Source: a virus. From it: 64,000 nt of DNA. The position numbers were made by a program, and so were the translations under genes. The notes beneath the pieces were generated by a model, which saw only the letters and a list, made by a program, of their open reading frames with translations, ran no database searches and had not been told where the DNA came from. Shown in pieces: positions 23,501 to 31,229 of this stretch. The first letter of the stretch is position 1. Each line of letters starts with the position of its first letter. Location of the stretch: IMG/VR virus record IMGVR_UViG_3300036835_000480, positions 1-64,000 of that record; one strand, written 5' to 3'.

Positions 23501-24077
23501 GGTAGAACTCCTCGCCGCAGTGCGGGCACATGACCGCCTGCTGAGCGCGCGCGCCCTGGTACTGCGTCTCCAGGCGGGTCTCCGCGGCGGCGAGGGCGGC
23601 ATCATCGACCGCGCGCGGCGGCTCCAGCGGCGGCGTGTAGTTCGGCTCGAACGGCCGCGCCCGCGTCGCCAGATCGGACATCAAGTCCTGGAGCGCCTGC
23701 TCGTTCGTCTGTACGTCGGCCATCAGGCTATCGAGCGCGTCGCGGTCGAGCACGGCCAGGGCGGCGATGGGGTCGAAGGTAGCGAGGACCAGGCCCTCTT
23801 TCGCGGGCTCCACGTCGATGTCCAGCACGGGCACGGCGGCCATCCCGGCGGAGAGCGCCTCCTCGACGCGAGCGTGGCCGTCGAGCAAGTGGCCGGTCTG
23901 GACGTTCTGCAGCAGCGGGGCGATCCAGCCGACCGCGCGCAGGGAGGCGCGCAGCGTCTCGCGCTGGCTGGCGGGATGACGGCGGGGATTGTGCGGATGG
24001 GCGAGCAACTGATCGGGCGGGACGAGGCGGTAGCCGACGATCCGCACGTCGGTAAGCAGCGCGTCGGGCGTGGACAT
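23484..24077 (-). CDS. ParB-like nuclease-domain protein with C-terminal zinc knuckle
   Basis: 197 residues. VPPDQLLAHPHNPRRHP, APLLQNVQTGHLLDGHARVEEAL and AVPVLDIDV are the ParB/Srx-type N-terminal domain. A helical middle ends in CPHCGEEFYLDRDA, half a zinc ribbon. It is the first gene of the IbrAB/methyltransferase cassette. Phage relatives often accompany methyltransferases and DNA-modifying enzymes. Confidence 0.75.
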   Translation of the reverse strand: MSTPDALLTDVRIVGYRLVPPDQLLAHPHNPRRHPASQRETLRASLRAVGWIAPLLQNVQTGHLLDGHARVEEALSAGMAAVPVLDIDVEPAKEGLVLATFDPIAALAVLDRDALDSLMADVQTNEQALQDLMSDLATRARPFEPNYTPPLEPPRAVDDAALAAAETRLETQYQGARAQQAVMCPHCGEEFYLDRDA

Positions 24078-24092
24078 CACTTATCCTCGCAA

Positions 24093-24119
24093 GTGCAGCC
24101 TGCACCGTTGGGCAGCATA
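24093..24119 (-). promoter_or_regulatory. promoter with palindromic operator before the ParB-like gene
   Basis: GTGCAG-C-CTGCAC (24093-24105) is a perfect palindrome between a minus-strand TATGCT box (24119-24114) and the ribosome site of the ParB-like gene. No convincing -35 is seen. The arrangement suggests that the cassette is separately repressed. Confidence 0.5.
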
Positions 24120-24139
24120 GCACGTCTCGCGCCCGCTGG

Positions 24140-24412
24140 CTACTCCGCGCCGCGCACCTGCTGCGCCAGCGCCAGGTAGAGCCGCGCGAAGGCGTGGACG
24201 AGATGATCCTCCGGCAGCGGCGCCACGGCGCCGTCTCCCCAGCGCGCCAGATGATCGGCGGCGTGCGCGACGTGCTCGGCGGCCGGGATCCCCTGCCAGC
24301 TATAGACCAGGTCGCCCGCCGGCGGGTAGGCGCGGTGAGCGACGACGAGCCGCGCCCCGAGCAGCGCCAGGACGCGCCGATCGAGCTGCACCGCCGCGCG
24401 CTCAGGCGTCAT
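24140..24412 (-). CDS. small protein of unknown function
   Basis: 90 residues, ATG overlapping the previous stop. Helical, with AAEHVAHAADHLARWGDG, whose His/Asp spacing is curious but not assignable. Part of a run of overlapping leftward small genes. Confidence 0.6.
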   Translation of the reverse strand: MTPERAAVQLDRRVLALLGARLVVAHRAYPPAGDLVYSWQGIPAAEHVAHAADHLARWGDGAVAPLPEDHLVHAFARLYLALAQQVRGAE

Positions 24413-24782
24413 CGGCTCCCTCCGGGAGCGCCAGCGGCGTCGGCCGCGGCTCCCGCTCCCAGGCGTAGGCCGCCACGGCGGCGAGCAGGATCCGCTCGTG
24501 GCGCAGGTGCCGCGGCTTCGGCGTACCGCCCTCGCCGGCCTCGGCATCGGCCCAGGCCAGCGCGGCGCCGACGATCGTCTCCGCCGCGGTGAGGGCGACT
24601 AGGATATCGCCCGCCCAGCGGGCCGGGCAGGTCGTCTGCTCGGCGAGCCGCGGCTGGGCGGGCGGCCAGTGGTAGCACTCATGGCGCAGGAGCCACGGCG
24701 CGCCGCAGGCGCAAACACCGTAGTCGCGCTCCGCCGGCAGCGCCGCGGCGAGTCGCGCCGGCGCCGCCTTCGCGCGGGGCAT
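24402..24782 (-). CDS. small Cys/His-containing protein
   Basis: 126 residues. CACGAPWLLRHECYHW may be a zinc site (residues 24-40); the rest is helical and ends in a Pro-rich tail. TGATG overlap with the gene before. No family is recognised. Confidence 0.6.
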   Translation of the reverse strand: MPRAKAAPARLAAALPAERDYGVCACGAPWLLRHECYHWPPAQPRLAEQTTCPARWAGDILVALTAAETIVGAALAWADAEAGEGGTPKPRHLRHERILLAAVAAYAWEREPRPTPLALPEGADDA

Positions 24783-25045
24783 CAGCGGCTCCCGTAGGCG
24801 CTGTGGTGCCAGCAGTAGGGGCCGGGAATGTCAATCCGCCGCCAACACTCGGGGTCCGCACACAGCCGCATCCCGTCGGCGCGCGGCCCGGGCCCGACGG
24901 CCTCGACGGCATCCAGCGCGGCATAGAGCTGGGTGAGCGGCGCCGACGGCACCGGCGTCTGGCCGAGCGCGGCCGGCAACGGCGCCGCCGCGCGGACACT
25001 CCTTGCCGCGTTCGCAATCGCGGTCAAGGCTTCGAGATAGGTCAC
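24782..25045 (-). CDS. small protein with C-terminal zinc motif
   Basis: 87 residues from GTG with GAGG upstream. The end CADPECWRRIDIPGPYCWHH holds a Cys/His cluster of the sort seen in small phage zinc proteins. The N-terminal half is helical. Function unknown. Confidence 0.55.
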   Translation of the reverse strand: MTYLEALTAIANAARSVRAAAPLPAALGQTPVPSAPLTQLYAALDAVEAVGPGPRADGMRLCADPECWRRIDIPGPYCWHHSAYGSR

Positions 25046-25374
25046 CGCAGGACCTCGACCGCCGCGTAGTTGCCGTAGACCTGGGCGATCTCGGCGCGCC
25101 CGGCGGCGACGGTCGGCACCCATACGTCGAGGTGGGAGGGACCAAGGCGCCCGCGATCCTCACAGGTCACGATCCGGCCATCGGCGAAACGGAAGCGGGT
25201 GCCGATCTCCCAGCCGTAGGAGCAGGCCGCCACCCCCGCCCGAGCTTGCGTGCCCGAGGCGGTAGTGCCGCGATCGACGTAGAAAGTTACCCGTACGGTA
25301 GCCGTCTCCTGCGCTTGGGCGATACCGGATAGCAATACAGCGCCAAGGATCGCCAGCGGTAAGCCACGTGCCAC
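25042..25374 (-). CDS. secreted 3D-domain/RlpA-like protein
   Basis: 110 residues from GTG with GGAGG upstream. The signal peptide (LPLAILGAVLLSGIAQAQ) has a likely cleavage after AQA. The rest is a small beta-barrel: VTFYVDRGTTASGTQARAG, then GTRFRFADGRIVTCEDRG with the DRG and following acidic residues typical of 3D/double-psi barrel cell-wall enzymes. It may act on peptidoglycan or at the envelope after export. Its place inside an early operon is unusual for a lysis gene. Confidence 0.7.
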   Translation of the reverse strand: MARGLPLAILGAVLLSGIAQAQETATVRVTFYVDRGTTASGTQARAGVAACSYGWEIGTRFRFADGRIVTCEDRGRLGPSHLDVWVPTVAAGRAEIAQVYGNYAAVEVLR

Positions 25375-25396
25375 GCGTCCAACCTCCTGCTAAGCC

Positions 25397-25756
25397 CTAG
25401 GCGAGGAGCTGCTCGATCTCGGACCACTGCGCGGGCCGCCAGACGTAGGCCTCGCAGCCGGCACAGGTCCCGAGCACGTCCAGCCACGCCCGCTGCGCGG
25501 GCAAGACCGTCCCGGTGTCGGTCTTCAGCTCGGCAAAGATGCAGCGCCCGGCCCGGCCCTCCCGACCGGGCCGAGCGAGCACCAGATCCGGGAACCCGGC
25601 CGCGCTATGGTCCGAGCGCCAGGTGTGATAGACGACCCAGTGGTGGAGCTGCGCGAGCGCCACGACCTGCGCCTGAAAGCGCTTCTCGGATAGCCGCAAG
25701 CGCTGCACGCGCGACGGCCCGCGCGGGAGCGTGGCGTCCCGCCAGAAAGTCGCCAC
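25397..25756 (-). CDS. VRR-NUC nuclease
   Basis: 119 residues from GTG with GGAGG upstream. PD-(D/E)XK signature: GFPDLVLA (D57) and FAELK (E76, K78), with an upstream Glu in the first helix. VRR-NUC enzymes of phages cut branched or replication DNA (Holliday-junction-like). It lies among replication and recombination genes. Confidence 0.85.
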   Translation of the reverse strand: MATFWRDATLPRGPSRVQRLRLSEKRFQAQVVALAQLHHWVVYHTWRSDHSAAGFPDLVLARPGREGRAGRCIFAELKTDTGTVLPAQRAWLDVLGTCAGCEAYVWRPAQWSEIEQLLA

Positions 25757-26221
25757 CTAGGCCTCCGTCGGCTCCTGGAGCGGGGCATCTCCCTCCTCGA
25801 GCTCGTCGTCGGGCTCCTCCTCGTCGTCGTCCTCGGGCGGTCGCTCGTCCAGGATGCTGGCGGACGCGATCATGCTGCTCTCCCCTCGTGCGGTATCGAC
25901 CCGCGGCACATCCGCGAGCCGCTGATAAATCTCCAGCCCCAGCGCCCGCGCCCAGCCGGCCTCGCGGTCGGCGCCGGGGCTGGAGCCGATCCAGTAGAGC
26001 GCGTCACAGGCGCCGAGCCACTCCCGACACCAGCCCATCCACCAGGCGTAGCCGAGACGCTCGGTGGGATCCCAGTAGTGGCTCAGGTGCGGGAGGAAGG
26101 GATGCCATCCGCGCTCGGCGAGCGCCGTAGCCACCGCGATCGCCCGCCGCACGTTGCGCAGCCGCAGCGCCGGCGAGGGCGCCGACAGCGGCCCGGCGAC
26201 GTAGATCCGCAGCGCGGTCAA
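25757..26221 (-). CDS. DUF4406-like (nucleoside deoxyribosyltransferase fold) protein
   Basis: 154 residues from TTG with GAGG upstream. RIYVAGPLSAP at the start, then WHPFLPHLSHYWDP and CDALYWIGSSPGADREAGWA, match the DUF4406/N-deoxyribosyltransferase-like fold, which handles nucleosides or nucleotides. The last 35 residues are very acidic (EDDDEEEPDDELEEGD), perhaps a DNA mimic or partner-binding tail. Confidence 0.7.
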   Translation of the reverse strand: MTALRIYVAGPLSAPSPALRLRNVRRAIAVATALAERGWHPFLPHLSHYWDPTERLGYAWWMGWCREWLGACDALYWIGSSPGADREAGWARALGLEIYQRLADVPRVDTARGESSMIASASILDERPPEDDDEEEPDDELEEGDAPLQEPTEA

Positions 26222-26910
26222 CGCTCGACCTCACGCTGCCAGTGGTAGCAGTGGAGATAGGCGCGGAAGGCGCCGAAATCGCGCGCCTGGTGGGCCGCGG
26301 CGAACTCGTGGACGTAGAGGCTGCCCGGCTGCGTGCGCGGGGTCTGGACGACGAGCCGCCGCGCCGGGTACTCGCCGTGGCTCTCGGCGTAGGCCTCCGC
26401 ATAAGCGGCGAGCTGGAGGCGCCAGGCGGGATCGGGCGCGGGATTGCCGCGCGGGTGGGCGCTGCCGCTCTTCCAATCGACGATCGCCAGCCCACGGCCC
26501 TCGGTAAGCCGCGCGACGAGGTCCGCCGTGCCCGCGTAGCCGTGCTGGTGCGAGACGAGGAACAACTCAGCGCCGATCACGCGCGCGACGTGGCTATGCC
26601 ACCAGCCGAGGAAGGCTTCGGCGAAGGGCTCCAGGTCGGGATCCAGCGACGGCGCCCAATGGCCCGCGGTCGGGTTCGTGGCGAACGCCTGGAAGCCCGC
26701 GTGGAGCCGCCGCCCGAAGGTCGCGCCCAGGTGCATGCGCTCGTCGGCGGCCTCGTTGCCGACGCTACCACGCCACTGCTCCAGCGATTCTTTGCGGATC
26801 ATGTTCGTGATCGTCGAGACGCGGACGTAGGGGAAGCCGTCCACGAGATAGTGCGTCCCCTGGTCGGGATCGTCGCGCGGGAGGTACTGCGGGCGCGGCT
26901 GCTGGATCAT
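26218..26910 (-). CDS. Cas4/RecB-like PD-(D/E)XK exonuclease
   Basis: 230 residues. Nuclease motifs in order: H70 in GRRLHAGF, E115 in GAELFLVS, D130 in GTADLVAR, D145 and K147 in IVDWKSG, and Q166 in RLQLAAYAEA. This is the RecB-nuclease fold used in phage recombination and DNA processing. No Fe-S Cys cluster is visible. It works with the Sak4-like ATPase, by inference from context. Confidence 0.82.
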   Translation of the reverse strand: MIQQPRPQYLPRDDPDQGTHYLVDGFPYVRVSTITNMIRKESLEQWRGSVGNEAADERMHLGATFGRRLHAGFQAFATNPTAGHWAPSLDPDLEPFAEAFLGWWHSHVARVIGAELFLVSHQHGYAGTADLVARLTEGRGLAIVDWKSGSAHPRGNPAPDPAWRLQLAAYAEAYAESHGEYPARRLVVQTPRTQPGSLYVHEFAAAHQARDFGAFRAYLHCYHWQREVER

Positions 26911-26985
26911 GCGACCTCCGCGCAGGCCCAGACCACGGCGTAGCGCTGGCTCTGCGTGCGGCGGCGGCTATTCGAGATGACGCCA
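26911..26985 (-). pseudogene. displaced 3' end of the winged-helix gene (copy A)
   Basis: In frame on the minus strand this stretch reads GVISNSRRRTQSQRYAVVW, then ACAEVA and a stop next to the exonuclease start. It is a diverged duplicate of the current C-terminus of the gene at 27801 (DSGRRRRTQSKRYAVVW). The HNH gene lies exactly between the two copies. It is best read as the original gene end, cut off by the HNH insertion. Confidence 0.7.
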
Positions 26986-27705
26986 GGACCTGCGGTGCTC
27001 GATCGCCCGTATCCCTTGCGGCGTGAGTCCATAGCGCCTCCCGAGTACTACCGATGACACCCCGGCGGCGCGTGCCGCACGTATGGCGCGCACGTCCGCT
27101 GCGGTGAGCTTCGCCCGACGGTTGTCCTCGCCGTAACGGCTGAGCGTCCGTCGAGTCGGGCCGCCCGCCTCCGCCCAGATATGCCCGCGCACGAGCGCCG
27201 TCAGCGTGCTATCGCTCAAGCCAAAGGCATGGCCCAGAGCGGCGAGCGACTCGCCTGCAGCATGGCGCTCGCGAATTGTCGCTGCCTGCTCCGCCGTGAT
27301 CTTGGCGGCCGTATTGCGCTCACCCAGCGGCAGCCTGCCATGTCGCCGCTTGTCGCCCTCGTTCTCTTCCCAGGTCGCCCAGCGCAGATTCCCCAGGTGG
27401 TTGTTCGTAGGATCGCCGTCGTAGTGCGCGACGACATGGCGCGGCGATGGACGCGATCCCAGGAACGCCTTAGCGACCTCGACATGGACCGCGTGCTGGG
27501 TCCGAACGTTATTGGCACTAAGGGTAACGAGCGGATAGCCGGCAGGAGCGGGGGTTTGCTTCAGCACGAGGCGGCGCGCGAAAGTCGTCTTGCCGTTGCG
27601 GAAGCGGATCGACGCAATCTGCCCGTCGGTAGAGACCTCGTAGAGCCCCTCGAAACCAACGACGGGGCGCCACTCGACGGAGGGCGTAGTACACTGGGGA
27701 TACAT
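26968..27705 (-). CDS. HNH homing-type endonuclease with NUMOD4 and two HTH repeats
   Basis: 245 residues, ATG with AAGGAG upstream. NUMOD4 (VVGFEGLYEVSTDGQIASI), HNH_3 core (HVVAHYDGDPTNNHLGNLRW), then two similar helix-turn-helix units (KITAEQAATIRERHAAG and KLTAADVRAIRAARAAG). Own promoter (O3) and leader hairpin upstream. It inserted into the 3' end of the winged-helix gene at 27801 and is flanked by two copies of that end. Confidence 0.9.
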   Translation of the reverse strand: MYPQCTTPSVEWRPVVGFEGLYEVSTDGQIASIRFRNGKTTFARRLVLKQTPAPAGYPLVTLSANNVRTQHAVHVEVAKAFLGSRPSPRHVVAHYDGDPTNNHLGNLRWATWEENEGDKRRHGRLPLGERNTAAKITAEQAATIRERHAAGESLAALGHAFGLSDSTLTALVRGHIWAEAGGPTRRTLSRYGEDNRRAKLTAADVRAIRAARAAGVSSVVLGRRYGLTPQGIRAIEHRRSWRHLE

Positions 27706-27729
27706 GGGAGTCAACTCCTTCCATGTCGG

Positions 27730-27759
27730 CCCCCGGGGTGTTGGTAGCACCGCCGGGGG
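27730..27759 (-). promoter_or_regulatory. leader hairpin of the HNH gene at 26968-27705
   Basis: On the minus strand: outer stem CCCCCGG/CCGGGGG, one bulged C on the 5' side, inner stem GGTG/CACC and 7-base loop CTACCAA. This is the same plan as the leaders at 11.92, 47.23 and 50.92 kb. Confidence 0.7.
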
Positions 27760-27779
27760 TACTCTATGCGGTTGCCTAA

Positions 27780-27808
27780 AGTATAGCGTTTCTGGCGTCA
27801 TTACGCCG
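27780..27808 (-). promoter_or_regulatory. palindromic endonuclease promoter, site O3
   Basis: On the minus strand GGCGT-N4-ACGCC (27807-27794) overlaps the -35 region and TATACT lies at 27785-27780. Centre-to-box spacing equals that of sites O2 and O4. It reads into the HNH gene and starts inside the last codons of the winged-helix gene. Confidence 0.75.
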
Positions 27809-28097
27809 ATTCCTGGCCCGCCACGGTCCATACGACCGCGTAGCGTTTACTTTGCGTCCGGCGCCGCCGACCGCTATCCACGACGAGTCCCTCTCGACGC
27901 AGCTCGATCAAACGGGGGCGCGTTGAATTCTGCTCGATCCCCAGGATGATGCTGATCTGCTCCGCGGTCAGCCCGCCGTGCGCGTAGAGCGTCGCGTAGA
28001 CCTGCTGCCGCTGGGCCGGCGCGCTATGGCGAACGGACTGGGCGGCGGCGTAGGACGTATCGGAGTGGGGGGCGTAGGGGGGATGGTCATCGATCAT
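27801..28097 (-). CDS. winged-helix DNA-binding protein (3' end replaced at an HNH insertion)
   Basis: 98 residues, ATG with GGAGG upstream. A winged helix (QRQQVYATLYAHGGLTAEQI, then RPRLIELRREGLVVDSG) resembles small phage regulators. Its last 20 residues have a diverged duplicate at 26911-26985 on the far side of the HNH gene. The start overlaps the previous stop (ATGA). Confidence 0.7.
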   Translation of the reverse strand: MIDDHPPYAPHSDTSYAAAQSVRHSAPAQRQQVYATLYAHGGLTAEQISIILGIEQNSTRPRLIELRREGLVVDSGRRRRTQSKRYAVVWTVAGQESA

Positions 28098-28669
28098 CCG
28101 AGAGCCTCCAGTAACGCGACCAGTTGCTCTGCGGTAAGGCGACGACGGAGGTAGGCCGCAAGAGTCACCATGTCGTCGAGCGGGACGGTCGCGGTCGGAC
28201 GGCGGAAGCCTGCCTCGATCATGGCCGCGTGCGGGGAGCATTCGCCGGCGAGGACGCGGGCATGCAGATCAGGACGGTCGGATCGGAGCTTACGAAGGGC
28301 GTGCTGCGCTGTATTGCCATCTGGCCGCACAACTTCGTTTACATTGTAAACAAGGTCAGTGCGCTCACCTTGCCGCCCCATCGTTGCCTGATCAATCAGA
28401 TCCAACACATCCAGGTAATCCCGACACCAGCGCTTGAGTGAGCCGATATCCGTTCCTAGCCCCTCGGGCGGTCCACTCTGCACGAAACGGACGAACTCAT
28501 CGAAGCGCACCACCTCACGCGTGCGTCGCACCTCGCGCTCGATCCAGCACTGCTCGATGATCACCCGCCGCAGCAGATCAGGGATCGCCTCCAGCCGTTG
28601 TCCACCATGAGCGACAGCCTCCTGGAGCGCCATCACGACGGAGTCATTAGCAGCGAGCGTATTCAGCAC
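28094..28669 (-). CDS. conserved phage/plasmid protein, probable DNA-binding
   Basis: 191 residues from GTG with GGAGG upstream. The segment ALRKLRSDRPDLHARVLAGE followed by SPHAAMIEAGFRR is a widespread signature of small replicon-associated proteins; its role is not known to me. It overlaps the helicase stop. Confidence 0.65.
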   Translation of the reverse strand: MLNTLAANDSVVMALQEAVAHGGQRLEAIPDLLRRVIIEQCWIEREVRRTREVVRFDEFVRFVQSGPPEGLGTDIGSLKRWCRDYLDVLDLIDQATMGRQGERTDLVYNVNEVVRPDGNTAQHALRKLRSDRPDLHARVLAGECSPHAAMIEAGFRRPTATVPLDDMVTLAAYLRRRLTAEQLVALLEALG

Positions 28670-30626
28670 GCGCCGCCTCCAGCCACCCCTCGTAGTCGGT
28701 CGGCGCCCAGGGATCTTGCGTGCGCGCCAGTAGCTCCTTCATCAGGCGCTCGCGAGCCTCGATCTGGGCCAGCGTGATCCGGTTACCCTGGAGCCAGGCG
28801 CCATCAAGACTAGCCTGGAGTCTATAGACCTGAGCATGCGTCAGCCCTGTTGTCGCTACGAAACGGCTCGTAAGTCGACTCAGCGGCTGCTTCGCCTTGC
28901 GTAGCGCATCCTCGGGCGCGACTGCCGCAGATCCGGACGTAGGCAGCGATATCGCGGATACCGCGCCCCCATCGAGCTGAGCATTTAGCCGCAGGCAACG
29001 AGCGAGGAATGGAGCCGAGACGCTTGCAGTACCGGCGAGCCCGAGAATCAGCTCAGCGCGGGCAATCTCCTGCCGCGTATAGAGATCATGATCAAAAAAG
29101 ACATCATCAGCTTCTGCGGTGGCACCGATCGTCACCGCTAGATTGCTCTGCCGCGGCTTATCTGGATCGAGCGTAGCCGTGCAAGTGTGCTCCTGCTGCT
29201 CGGCCTCGTCGAGGGCGTGCTCGCGCTGCTCCTTGATCCGCTGCACGTACGCGACGAGCAGCGGTTCTCGCGGGATAAACCACCAGCCAGCCTCACCGTC
29301 GAGTAGCTCACCGCTTTCGGCGATCAGCCGTACTAGGCGACCGACAGCCTGGCGGAAATACATCTCGGTCAAGACGTTGGTGGCGTAGACGCCAACGAAC
29401 AGCCGGGGAATATCGATCCCCTCGCTGACCATCCGCACCGCGACGATCCAGCGTTCTTGCCCCTGGCGGAAAGCCTCGATCACGTCTCCCGCGTTGGGAT
29501 CATCAGAGAGCGCGACGGACGGATGCTCACCAGTAATCTCGTGTAGTAGGTCTGCAACACTACGAGCGTGGACCTGATCCATCGCAATCACGAGTCCCGC
29601 CGCTCGCGAGTAGACGGATTCACGCACGTCGCGCAGTCGTGCATCCGCATCGCGGAGGACCGTCGGCAGCCAATCGGCCTGGGTTGAGAGGGCCGTCCGC
29701 AATCGCTGCATGCTCTCTTGCTCGTCCAACTCATCACGGAAGGTCGCTTCGCGCTGCCCATCTCGCGCTGAAAACCATTTCATCTGGCCTTCGTAGCTCG
29801 GGAAGTAAACCGGGCGCACAACCCCATCGCGCAGCGCGTCGCCATAGGTGTAAGTAAAGTGTGCTCGGCACTTCCCGTCGATGTAGCGCACGAACGGGAT
29901 CGGATGATTATCGCTACGGAAGGGTGTCCCGGTAATCAGCAACCGCTGCTGAGCGTGCTCGAACGCATGTTGAAGCGCATCGCCCCATAGTAGTGAGTCG
30001 CCCATATGATGCGGCTCGTCGAAGATTACGAGCGTTGCGCGGCGGCACTGCCGGCGAAATACATCAGGGTTCGAGGCAACCTGGGCATAAGTCACCACTA
30101 CGCCGTGAAACTGAGCATGCTCGTGATCATGCTCGTTCAGGAATTGGTGGCTCAGGCTGATCCCAACGGCAGCCCCCGCCTTTGCCCATTGACGGCGCAA
30201 GGCCGTAGTGGGGACGACGATGACTACGCGCACCACTCGGCCGGTATAGAGGGCATCGTGGGCACAATACAATCCGAACCGAGTCTTACCCGCTCCGGGC
30301 GTGCCGTCGATCAGTACATCAGAGTCTAGCGAGCGCTGATACTCCTGAAATGCTTCGAGCGCCCATCGTCGGAGCAGTAGTCCCTCAGGCCAAGGCGTCT
30401 GAAGCGTCCCCAAGTCTCTTTCCCCCTTTACGTGATTGCACCGTGGACAGAGAGCCTGCCCGTTCCAGACATCCGTAGCGCCGCCTCGGGAATAGGCAGT
30501 AACGTGATCAGCGTGCCAATCAGGCGGGAGCGGCGCACCACAGCGTTCGCAATAGCCATCACTCTCGACGAGTAGTGCCCAGCGCTGGCGTCCTGAGAAT
30601 CGCCGCGCCTGGCGCCGACGCACCAT
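28647..30626 (-). CDS. SF2 helicase with N-terminal HNH nuclease domain
   Basis: 659 residues. Residues 1-75 form an HNH nuclease (CERCGAPLPPDWHADHVTAY, then WNGQALCPRCNHVKGER). The helicase follows: Walker A GTPGAGKT (108-115), DEPH box in LVIFDEPHHMG, motif III ITGTPFRSD, and motif VI QAVGRLVRL. SF2 helicases of phages remodel replication or recombination DNA; an attached HNH nuclease is more like a defence or restriction enzyme. It follows a small HTH gene under a TTGACA promoter. Confidence 0.85.
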   Translation of the reverse strand: MVRRRQARRFSGRQRWALLVESDGYCERCGAPLPPDWHADHVTAYSRGGATDVWNGQALCPRCNHVKGERDLGTLQTPWPEGLLLRRWALEAFQEYQRSLDSDVLIDGTPGAGKTRFGLYCAHDALYTGRVVRVVIVVPTTALRRQWAKAGAAVGISLSHQFLNEHDHEHAQFHGVVVTYAQVASNPDVFRRQCRRATLVIFDEPHHMGDSLLWGDALQHAFEHAQQRLLITGTPFRSDNHPIPFVRYIDGKCRAHFTYTYGDALRDGVVRPVYFPSYEGQMKWFSARDGQREATFRDELDEQESMQRLRTALSTQADWLPTVLRDADARLRDVRESVYSRAAGLVIAMDQVHARSVADLLHEITGEHPSVALSDDPNAGDVIEAFRQGQERWIVAVRMVSEGIDIPRLFVGVYATNVLTEMYFRQAVGRLVRLIAESGELLDGEAGWWFIPREPLLVAYVQRIKEQREHALDEAEQQEHTCTATLDPDKPRQSNLAVTIGATAEADDVFFDHDLYTRQEIARAELILGLAGTASVSAPFLARCLRLNAQLDGGAVSAISLPTSGSAAVAPEDALRKAKQPLSRLTSRFVATTGLTHAQVYRLQASLDGAWLQGNRITLAQIEARERLMKELLARTQDPWAPTDYEGWLEAARAEYARC

Positions 30627-30633
30627 CGCCCAC

Positions 30634-30852
30634 CTACGCCTCCCTCCCCGCGCGGCGCTGGGCGGGGCGTGTAGCAGCGGCCCGGCGCTTGACCGCGAGC
30701 GCCTCCACGTCGCCGCGGCGGATGAGGTGGCCGAGGCCCGTCGGGGTCGCGGGTAATTCCCCACGGCGGATCAGGTTGAGCACGGTCTGCGCGGAGCAAC
30801 CGAGCACATGCCCCGCCTCGGTGGCGCCCAGCAGATCGTCAGCCGTCGTCAT
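30634..30852 (-). CDS. excisionase-like HTH protein
   Basis: 72 residues. TEAGHVLGCSAQTVLNLIRRG with LIRRGDVEAL is a MerR/excisionase-type helix-turn-helix, and the end is basic. It is the first gene behind a near-consensus promoter and precedes the helicase, so it may regulate this leftward operon or serve as an Xis-like protein. Confidence 0.75.
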   Translation of the reverse strand: MTTADDLLGATEAGHVLGCSAQTVLNLIRRGELPATPTGLGHLIRRGDVEALAVKRRAAATRPAQRRAGREA

Positions 30853-30900
30853 TATTCCCAAACTCGCATAGAAATCCGCCCACACTTGATGATAGCGTAG

Positions 30901-30929
30901 ACAGTACACCCGTCGGGACCGCTTGTCAA
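30901..30929 (-). promoter_or_regulatory. strong leftward promoter before HTH-helicase genes
   Basis: On the minus strand TTGACA (30929-30924), 17-base spacer, TACTGT (30906-30901). It reads into the HTH gene at 30852 and probably the leftward operon behind it. Confidence 0.8.
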
Positions 30930-30938
30930 TAGGGCCAG

Positions 30939-31229
30939 CTAGCCGCTCTCGCCCGCGAGCGCCGCGGCGAGGTGCGCCGCGAGCAGGTTCGCGCCGTTCT
31001 GGTCGGTCTGCGCCTGGGCCACCCACCCCGGCTGGCCGCCCGGCCGGTCCGCGACGGCGGTGATCGTGAATACCGCGCTCGCCCCGTCCGGCCCGAGCCG
31101 ACACGCCCAGCGGTCGCCCACCACCGGCGCTCGCTGCGCCCCGTCCGCGAGCAGGAGCGGCCCGTCGGACTCCAGTTCGGCGCTCGTCGGCGAGGTCAGG
31201 GTCAATGCGACGCCGCAGAGATCATCCAT
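30939..31229 (-). CDS. small beta-rich protein, unknown
   Basis: 96 residues, ATG with GGAGG upstream. Beta-like alternation (VALTLTSPTSAELESDGP, ASAVFTITAVADRP). Last gene of the DnaC block before promoter 30901. No family is recognised. Confidence 0.6.
   Translation of the reverse strand: MDDLCGVALTLTSPTSAELESDGPLLLADGAQRAPVVGDRWACRLGPDGASAVFTITAVADRPGGQPGWVAQAQTDQNGANLLAAHLAAALAGESG

Noticed and set aside
20942-24077. Dnd phosphorothioation or BREX-like defence system
   Set aside because: Only a PP-loop enzyme and ParB-like proteins are present. DndA, DndB, DndD, DndE or BREX components are not seen, and the PP-loop protein is closer to IbrA.
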